From an uncultured Sutterella sp. (GTDB taxonomy: Bacteria > Pseudomonadota > Gammaproteobacteria > Burkholderiales > Burkholderiaceae_F): a DNA stretch of 13,539 nucleotides. The stretch covers positions 1-13,539 of the forward strand of contig CAKQON010000047.1 in assembly GCA_934255515.1 (NCBI GenBank), in the 5' to 3' direction. How positions within the stretch are numbered: position 1 is the stretch's first letter; the number at the start of each line of letters is the position of its first letter. Shown here piece by piece: positions 13,512 to 13,539 of this stretch. The notes under the pieces are model-generated. The model did not search any database. It was not told where the DNA came from and worked only from the letters and a program-made list of their open reading frames with translations. Both the position numbers and the translations under genes were made by a program.

Positions 13512-13539
13512 AACTTTAAAGCGATTACTGAGGAGTGTT

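Overview
The window is a nearly complete locus for a respiratory, membrane-bound [NiFe] hydrogenase and its maturation machinery. Coding DNA is GC-rich, while the intergenic stretches and the left end are visibly more AT-rich. The gene order hybE/hoxT - hupK/hoxV - hypA - hypB - hypF - hypC - hypD - hypE matches the betaproteobacterial (Cupriavidus-type) arrangement. A betaproteobacterium of the Burkholderiales, possibly a Sutterellaceae-like host-associated species, is my best guess. That assignment is inference from gene order and protein style, not from a marker gene.

Layout. At the left end, an AT-rich stretch (1-233) holds inverted repeats but no gene. It is followed by a small lipoprotein gene on the minus strand (234-596). 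Also on the minus strand is the structural operon, transcribed right to left: hyaA (small subunit, 4428-3334), hyaB (large subunit, 3334-1571) and hyaC (cytochrome b, 1546-827). A strong intrinsic terminator (784-735) closes it. A 461-bp divergent intergenic region (4429-4889) separates it from the plus-strand maturation operon hybE-hupK-hypA-hypB-hypF-hypC-hypD-hypE (4890-13331). That operon is followed by a tandem 18-bp repeat and a plus-strand terminator (13435-13468).

How the genes work together. HypF and HypE make cyanide from carbamoyl phosphate. HypC and HypD assemble Fe(CN)2(CO). HupK, a degenerate large-subunit paralogue, probably acts as an additional scaffold. HypA and HypB load nickel into pre-HyaB. 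HybE is a chaperone probably linked to the Tat-dependent small subunit. The HyaAB dimer is exported by the Tat signal of HyaA, anchored by the C-terminal helix of HyaA, and passes electrons from H2 through HyaC into the quinone pool.

Most notable points. (1) HyaA carries all six cysteines of the oxygen-tolerant-type proximal [4Fe-3S] cluster. (2) HyaB keeps a cleavable 15-residue C-terminal tail, yet no HyaD/HupD/HoxM protease is encoded here; HoxL, HoxO/HyaE, HoxQ and HoxR relatives are also absent. (3) The HybE homologue has a long low-complexity C-terminal extension containing a Tat-like SRRDFF motif. (4) hupK runs 70 nt into hypA. (5) An 18-bp tandem repeat lies just after hypE. I found no wholly unknown system: the families are recognisable and the novelty is in architecture and missing parts.
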